Shown here piece after piece: positions 59,898-64,000 of a stretch of 64,000 nt of DNA. Made by a program: the position numbers and the translations under genes. The stretch spans positions 620,001 through 684,000 of the forward strand of contig CAWGZY010000003.1 in the NCBI GenBank assembly GCA_963827085.1, in the 5' to 3' direction. A model generated the notes under the pieces. It did no database searches and was not told where the DNA came from. It saw only the letters and a program-made list of their open reading frames with translations. This DNA comes from JAGVPT01 sp963827085 (GTDB lineage Bacteria; Bacteroidota; Ignavibacteria; UBA10030; UBA8401). The stretch's first letter is position 1; every line of letters begins with the position of its first letter.

Positions 59898-62143
59898 TCC
59901 TTCGGTACTCCTTGCCTCGGGTACTCCGTACTTTTGAACGCCGCCGGGGCGCCGGCAAGATATTTCTTATCGTATACCTTTATGCGGATCGTGGCATGGG
60001 GGCAGACGAGCGCACATTTGCCGCACTGAATACAAATCTTATCGTCCCATACCGGAATTTCGAGAGCGATATTCCGCTTCTCCCACGCTGCGGTACCGGT
60101 CGGAAATGTTCCGTCGACCGGCATGGCGCTCACCGGAAGCTCGTCGCCGAACCCGGCAATAATTTTCGCGAGGACATTTTTCACAAAGTCGGGCGCCTTA
60201 TCCGAAACGACCGGCGGCAACTCGAGCGTACTGTCAACCTTCCCCGGCACTTTCACTTTGAAAAGATTCGCCAGTGTTTGGTCGACGGCATCGAAATTCA
60301 TCTTCACGATGTCCTCACCCTTCTTCCCGTACGTCTTCTTAATAGACCGTTTGATCGCCGCGATCGCTTCATCTTTTGGAAGTACGCCTGAAATCGCGAA
60401 GAAGCATGTCTGCATAATCGTGTTCACTCTTCCGCCCATTCCCGTTTTTGCGGCAACGGCATATCCGTCAATGATGTAGAAGTTCAGTTTTTTCCTGATG
60501 ATTTCTTCCTGAGTAATTCGCGGCAATTTACTCCAGACTTCGTCAACGGAGAATTGACTGTTCAAAAGGAACGTTCCGCCTTCGACGAGTTCTTTCACAA
60601 CATTGTACTTCTCCAGGAACAGCCATTGATGACACCCGACGAAATTTGCTTTGTCGATCAGGTACGATGAACGAATCGGCCGGGGACCGAAACGAAGGTG
60701 CGAGACGGTCGTAGTGCCGGACTTTTTTGAATCGTAGACAAAATATCCCTGGGCATAATTCGATGTATCTTCGCCAATAATTTTGATAGAGTTTTTGTTC
60801 GCTCCGACCGTTCCGTCCGCGCCGAGCCCGTAGAACATCGCCCGCACCACGTCGTCCTTTTCCGTCGTGAACGTTGCATCGTATTCGAGGCTCGTATGCG
60901 AGACGTCGTCGTTGATGCCCACCGTGAAATGGTTCTTCGGTTTTGATTTTTTGAGTTCGTCGAACACGGCTTTTCCCATCGCGGGCGTAAACTCTTTCGA
61001 CGACAACCCGTACCGTCCGCCGACAATACGCGGGACAACGGCAACGGGCGAGAAGCCTTCTGCCATCGCTTCACCAAACGCCGTGACGATATCCTGATAC
61101 AGCGGCTCGCCTGCAGAACCCGGTTCTTTCGTTCTATCCAGAACTGCGATCGATTTCACGGACTTCGGAAGGGACTCGGCAAAATGCCTGACGGAGAACG
61201 GGCGGAACAAGTGTACTTTGAGCACGCCGACCTTTTCCCCTTTGGCCATTAACGCTTCAACCGTTTCGTGGATGACCTCCGCACCGGAGCCCATAATGAC
61301 GATTATTCTTTCTGCATCGGGCGCTCCGAAATAGTCGAACAGATGGTACTGCCGCCCGACAAGCTTGGCAAATTTGTCCATCGTTTTTTGAACGATGTCC
61401 GGGCATGCGGCATAAAACGGGTTGACTGTTTCACGGGATTGGAAGAACGTGTCCGGATTTTGTGCTGTTCCGCGGAGAACCGGTTTTTCCGGTGTCAGCG
61501 CGCGCTGGCGGTGTGTAAACACCAATTCGTCATTCACCATTGCACGGATGTCGTCGACGGTCAGCTGCTCGATCTTCATAACCTCGGCCGATGTCCTGAA
61601 GCCATCGAAGAAATGAAGAAACGGGAGCCTGGATTCCAGTGTAGCCGCCTGAGCGATCAAAGCGAAATCCATGACCTCTTGCACCGAATTTGAAGCCAGC
61701 AACACGAACCCTGTGGAACGCACAGACATCACATCGCTGTGGTCGCCAAAAATGGAAAGCGCTTGTGTCGCGAGCGAACGGGCCGAAACATGGAAAACCG
61801 TCGACGTCAATTCTCCCGCAATCTTGTACATGTTCGGGATCATCAACAACAATCCTTGCGACGCAGTAAAAGTGGTCGTCATCGAGCCGGTTTGCAGCGC
61901 ACCGTGCACGGCGCCGGATGCTCCCCCTTCACTTTGCATCTCCGCGACGAGTGGAATTGTTCCCCAAATATTTTTCTTGCCTTCGGCGGACCATTGATCG
62001 CACCATTCACCCATTCCGGATGACGGCGTGATAGGATAGATTGCGATCACTTCGTTTGTCTTGTGAGCAACAAACGCTGCCGCTTCGTTGCCATCAATCG
62101 TTACCATTGTCCGTTTATTTTCTGATAGATCGTTGCTAGCCAT
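59825..62143 (-). CDS. nifJ: Pyruvate:ferredoxin oxidoreductase, N-terminal part
   Basis: The 772 residues hold domain I/II (PITPSSGMGEWCDQWSAEG), the middle domains and the first ferredoxin-type cluster (CIQCGKCALVCPHATIRI). The family pattern ends near AFKST; the rest to 59825 is out-of-frame tail that reads through the start of the C-terminal part. Together the two pieces equal a full NifJ of about 1,190 residues. The break sits in an imperfect 16-bp tandem repeat (GGAGTACCCGAGGCAA, GGAGTACCGAAGGAAT). The enzyme links pyruvate and acetyl-CoA to ferredoxin in anaerobic metabolism. Confidence 0.95.
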   Translation of the reverse strand: MASNDLSENKRTMVTIDGNEAAAFVAHKTNEVIAIYPITPSSGMGEWCDQWSAEGKKNIWGTIPLVAEMQSEGGASGAVHGALQTGSMTTTFTASQGLLLMIPNMYKIAGELTSTVFHVSARSLATQALSIFGDHSDVMSVRSTGFVLLASNSVQEVMDFALIAQAATLESRLPFLHFFDGFRTSAEVMKIEQLTVDDIRAMVNDELVFTHRQRALTPEKPVLRGTAQNPDTFFQSRETVNPFYAACPDIVQKTMDKFAKLVGRQYHLFDYFGAPDAERIIVIMGSGAEVIHETVEALMAKGEKVGVLKVHLFRPFSVRHFAESLPKSVKSIAVLDRTKEPGSAGEPLYQDIVTAFGEAMAEGFSPVAVVPRIVGGRYGLSSKEFTPAMGKAVFDELKKSKPKNHFTVGINDDVSHTSLEYDATFTTEKDDVVRAMFYGLGADGTVGANKNSIKIIGEDTSNYAQGYFVYDSKKSGTTTVSHLRFGPRPIRSSYLIDKANFVGCHQWLFLEKYNVVKELVEGGTFLLNSQFSVDEVWSKLPRITQEEIIRKKLNFYIIDGYAVAAKTGMGGRVNTIMQTCFFAISGVLPKDEAIAAIKRSIKKTYGKKGEDIVKMNFDAVDQTLANLFKVKVPGKVDSTLELPPVVSDKAPDFVKNVLAKIIAGFGDELPVSAMPVDGTFPTGTAAWEKRNIALEIPVWDDKICIQCGKCALVCPHATIRIKVYDKKYLAGAPAAFKSTEYPRQGVPKECSTRFKSHRKIVPDVSCASRSAR

Positions 62144-62404
62144 TTTTTTTATTATCCTTTGTTGCAGTAGTGAGATGTCTGAAATTGACGTTGTTCTGAT
62201 ACAAAAAATACAAATATCGTGCTACTTTTTGCCGTGCAAAAGCGAAAGAAAAAAGTGTGTCGGAAAAGAAAATTACCAATTGTGGAAAGGGATCTGAGTT
62301 GATTCTCAAAAGTGGGAAGCGGAATTTACAGCGGGGATTTATCGGCCATCTCACAAGACAAGAAAAAAATCGTCAAGCGATACTTTTTGCAACGAGCAGG
62401 TGTG

Positions 62405-62782
62405 CTAGAGTGAATCGAGTACTTCGCGTATCCGCTTCAGAATTGTGTTGGGAATGTACGGTTTTTGAATAAAATCTATCGCTCCTTTTTCTATCGCTTC
62501 ATTTCTCATTTCCGAATCAACAAAGCCGCTCGCGAGAATGACTTTGACATTGATATCAATTCCGCGAAGTTTCTCAAATATTTCCCATCCGCCAAGTTTC
62601 GGTAAGCCCATGTCGGTCAGCACAACTCCGATTTCGTTTTTTTTCCGACGAAAAATTTCAACCGCCTCTTCACCGTCCGCAGCGGTGACAACTCGATACC
62701 CATCTTCCTCAAAAACAGCCTTGAGCAATTCCAGCAGCATCGGTTCGTCTTCGACCAGCAATATCGTTTCTTTTTCCATCAT
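62405..62782 (-). CDS. Single-domain response regulator (receiver only)
   Basis: A 125-residue receiver: acidic pocket LVEDEPMLL, phospho-Asp in VVLTDMGLPKLGG, Ser/Thr position in ILASGFVD and Lys in FIQKPYIP. The late form with MGLP is common in receivers fused to or used with hybrid kinases. Start ATG 62782 has AAAGGA just upstream. No kinase is nearby. Target unknown. Confidence 0.92.
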   Translation of the reverse strand: MMEKETILLVEDEPMLLELLKAVFEEDGYRVVTAADGEEAVEIFRRKKNEIGVVLTDMGLPKLGGWEIFEKLRGIDINVKVILASGFVDSEMRNEAIEKGAIDFIQKPYIPNTILKRIREVLDSL

Positions 62783-63144
62783 CTCATCCTTTGAGCATTT
62801 ACGGGCTCACCTGTCTGTGCAGCTGTTCCAACAACTCCGTTGACTCGTACACCTGAACGTCTTTAATAGCGAAGAACACGGTTTCATGCAATGGTACAGT
62901 TTTTTAGGAAGAGACACAAGACAAGGAAATCACAATTACGGAATGGGGGAAAAAACTAGAAACGAGAGGGACGGCCGATGTACCCAAAACAACAAATACA
63001 GCGCCTAATTTTTGTCAGGCGGACAACGGAGTACAATTGCCGCGCACTGCGGCGGGAAATTATTATCAAAAAGGAAGAAATTGCCTTTTCTCGGCATACA
63101 TTATCATCGCCTGCAACAACCCGGACGCGATTCCGGGAGGGTTC
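62783..63144. other. 362-bp region without recognisable gene
   Basis: No convincing reading frame. Weak heptad-like units occur near 62955-62975 and a GC-rich stem (GCCGC/GCGGC) near 63040-63056 that could help end transcription of the Cys-rich gene. I see nothing else. Confidence 0.4.
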
Positions 63145-63477
63145 TCAGCGGGTCATCTGCATTTCATGAACTTCGTTGATCGTCCCGATGATAAGCGGGA
63201 AATACCGGTCAAGCGGACAATCGAGCATGTTCCGCACATAACACTGGCCTTCGGAGGTCTGTTCCTGGCAATGGGAACAGACTTCACGGCGCAACGCCGC
63301 AGAATAGTCCAAAACATTATCGCTGTGGGTTGTCTGAATAACGTGCACAACGTTCGAAAAATATTTTTTGAGTCCGCAGTCAAACTGCGGGGAAAGACGG
63401 CAGTTACCGTAACGGTCGCCGTCGATGCACTTCACGCAGACTTTTTGCTGCACTGCTTTCCAATACTGTCCAAGCAT
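63145..63477 (-). CDS. Small Cys-rich protein with duplicated four-Cys module
   Basis: A 110-residue protein made of two copies of the pattern Cys-x2-Cys-x8-Cys-x7-Cys followed three residues later by a Tyr-Phe pair (CVKCIDGDRYGNC...C then KKYF; CSHCQEQTSEGQC...C then DRYF). The spacing is identical, so this is an internal duplication. The Cys sets could hold two zinc or two iron-sulfur sites. GGAGG precedes ATG 63477. I do not recognise the family. Confidence 0.75.
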   Translation of the reverse strand: MLGQYWKAVQQKVCVKCIDGDRYGNCRLSPQFDCGLKKYFSNVVHVIQTTHSDNVLDYSAALRREVCSHCQEQTSEGQCYVRNMLDCPLDRYFPLIIGTINEVHEMQMTR

Positions 63478-63494
63478 AATGATCCTCCTTCAAG

Positions 63495-63686
63495 TTATGA
63501 AAGCCAATCGTCAAACTCCCTTGCAGAGTTGTTGATCGGGAATGAATTGAAATTTGTGTTCTCATGGTCTTTTCCGCCGGATGCCAGAACACGCGGCGTG
63601 GAGCCGCTGACGATACGCATTGCGGTCGTGTATATCATCGTCGTCTCAGCAACTGCAGAAAACACAAACCATATCCCTTTTTTCAT
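63495..63686 (-). CDS. Small membrane-spanning hypothetical protein
   Basis: A 63-residue frame with one N-terminal hydrophobic segment (GIWFVFSAVAETTMIYTTAM) and a polar C-terminus. It ends 18 bases before the Cys-rich gene start on the same strand, so it may be a membrane partner in one operon. No ribosome site is obvious and no family is recognised. Confidence 0.45.
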   Translation of the reverse strand: MKKGIWFVFSAVAETTMIYTTAMRIVSGSTPRVLASGGKDHENTNFNSFPINNSAREFDDWLS

Positions 63687-63839
63687 CGGTGTCGTCGACG
63701 CTAATTATATTTCAACGTTCCTTGCTTTCATTGTCATGCTTGAATCGTACGTGAACTGTTTCCCGTTTCTATCGAGCGAAGTACACACTGCGGAAACGGC
63801 AGCGTGTGCAGTATCTTTGTTATCCTTTCATGCGCATTC

Positions 63840-64000
63840 TCAGAGCCAAACGTCCGTTGCAGAATCTTCTACCGTTTGGGGCGACTTTGGCTCAAGTATT
63901 TCGTTCATCACCGTGGTGATACCTTCGATCCGCGTGTGCGCTTCCATGACCTTTGCACGCACCTTGTCATAATCCAGCGGGAAGTGAGGGTGGTCGCGGT
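63840..64000 (-). CDS. C-terminal fragment of an unidentified protein, cut by window edge
   Basis: A minus-strand frame enters from the right edge and ends at 63840 with about 52 residues (DYDKVRAKVMEAHTRIEGI and a polar tail ending DVWL). Helical and charged. Too short to assign. The following 150 bases up to 63687 hold no gene. Confidence 0.5.
   Translation of the reverse strand, partial: RDHPHFPLDYDKVRAKVMEAHTRIEGITTVMNEILEPKSPQTVEDSATDVWL

Noticed and set aside
59895..59925. Programmed -1 frameshift in nifJ
   Set aside because: No canonical slippery heptamer in frame (the local codons are TTC AAA AGT) and no stable downstream structure noticed; sequence error or reinitiation is simpler.
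1..64000. tRNA, rRNA, prophage or transposase genes
   Set aside because: I looked at each gap between genes and found no cloverleaf ending in CCA, no rRNA core sequence and no transposase or integrase motif.

Overview
The window looks like a chromosomal segment of a free-living bacterium of the Bacteroidota/Chlorobi (FCB) assemblage, most likely an Ignavibacteria-like lineage. The grounds are a short primary sigma factor without region 1.1, TonB-dependent receptors (one with a carboxypeptidase-like N-terminal domain paired with a DUF4249 lipoprotein), a rhomboid with a cytoplasmic tail, and a pyruvate:ferredoxin oxidoreductase next to a dihydroorotate-dehydrogenase-like protein. Unlike Bacteroidia, many genes here have clear Shine-Dalgarno sites (GGAGG or AAGGA) and several use GTG or TTG starts. 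The placement is inference from protein content only.

Layout. 0-1.3 kb: a cut-off membrane protein, then the fluoride channel crcB with a DUF190 partner. 1.3-3.6 kb: fmt-def and an NlpC/P60 lipoprotein. 3.6-7.3 kb (minus): an apparently continuous unit of zinc-ribbon protein, deoB, antitoxin-like protein, PIN toxin, two EutN/CcmL microcompartment vertex proteins and rpoD, ending at a strong terminator. 7.3-12.3 kb: a GAF-GAF protein with a ruined GGDEF domain, then a sugar-phosphate nucleotidyltransferase fused to a degenerate phosphomannomutase domain and flanked by two copies of a 75-bp inverted-repeat element. 12.5-18.6 kb (plus): PTS IIA, hisS, lgt-like, rlmB and an acyl-CoA ligase. 19-23 kb: TonB receptor, DUF4249 lipoprotein and an NADP-binding reductase. 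23-28.8 kb (minus): acyl-CoA carboxylase, acyl-CoA dehydrogenase, MeaB GTPase and a sugar epimerase, an acyl-CoA catabolic set. 28.8-35.2 kb (minus): purD (broken), glycosyltransferase, M24 peptidase, guaB and a glutaryl-CoA-dehydrogenase-like gene.

35-39 kb holds a HEAT-repeat exported protein, a sigma-54 activator, a lone receiver and a receiver fused to a histidine-phosphotransfer helix pair without ATPase domain. 39-42.8 kb: ispE, a TonB receptor and a LOG-family protein. 43-52.4 kb: two ECF sigma systems, a secreted aminopeptidase P, a TPR protein, folD and a YmdB-type phosphodiesterase. 52.5-62.1 kb (minus): ispG, rhomboid, pgk, gap, a DHOD-like protein and nifJ, the last read in two frames. 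62.4-64 kb: a receiver protein, a Cys-rich protein built from two identical four-Cys modules and cut-off material.

The main items worth a second look are the deoB/toxin-antitoxin/vertex-protein/rpoD unit, the dispersed 75-bp palindromic element, other inverted-repeat elements, degenerate heptanucleotide repeats at gene junctions, the frame breaks in nifJ and purD, and several proteins that keep a signalling or catalytic fold without its key residues. I see no rRNA, tRNA, CRISPR array, prophage or transposase gene.
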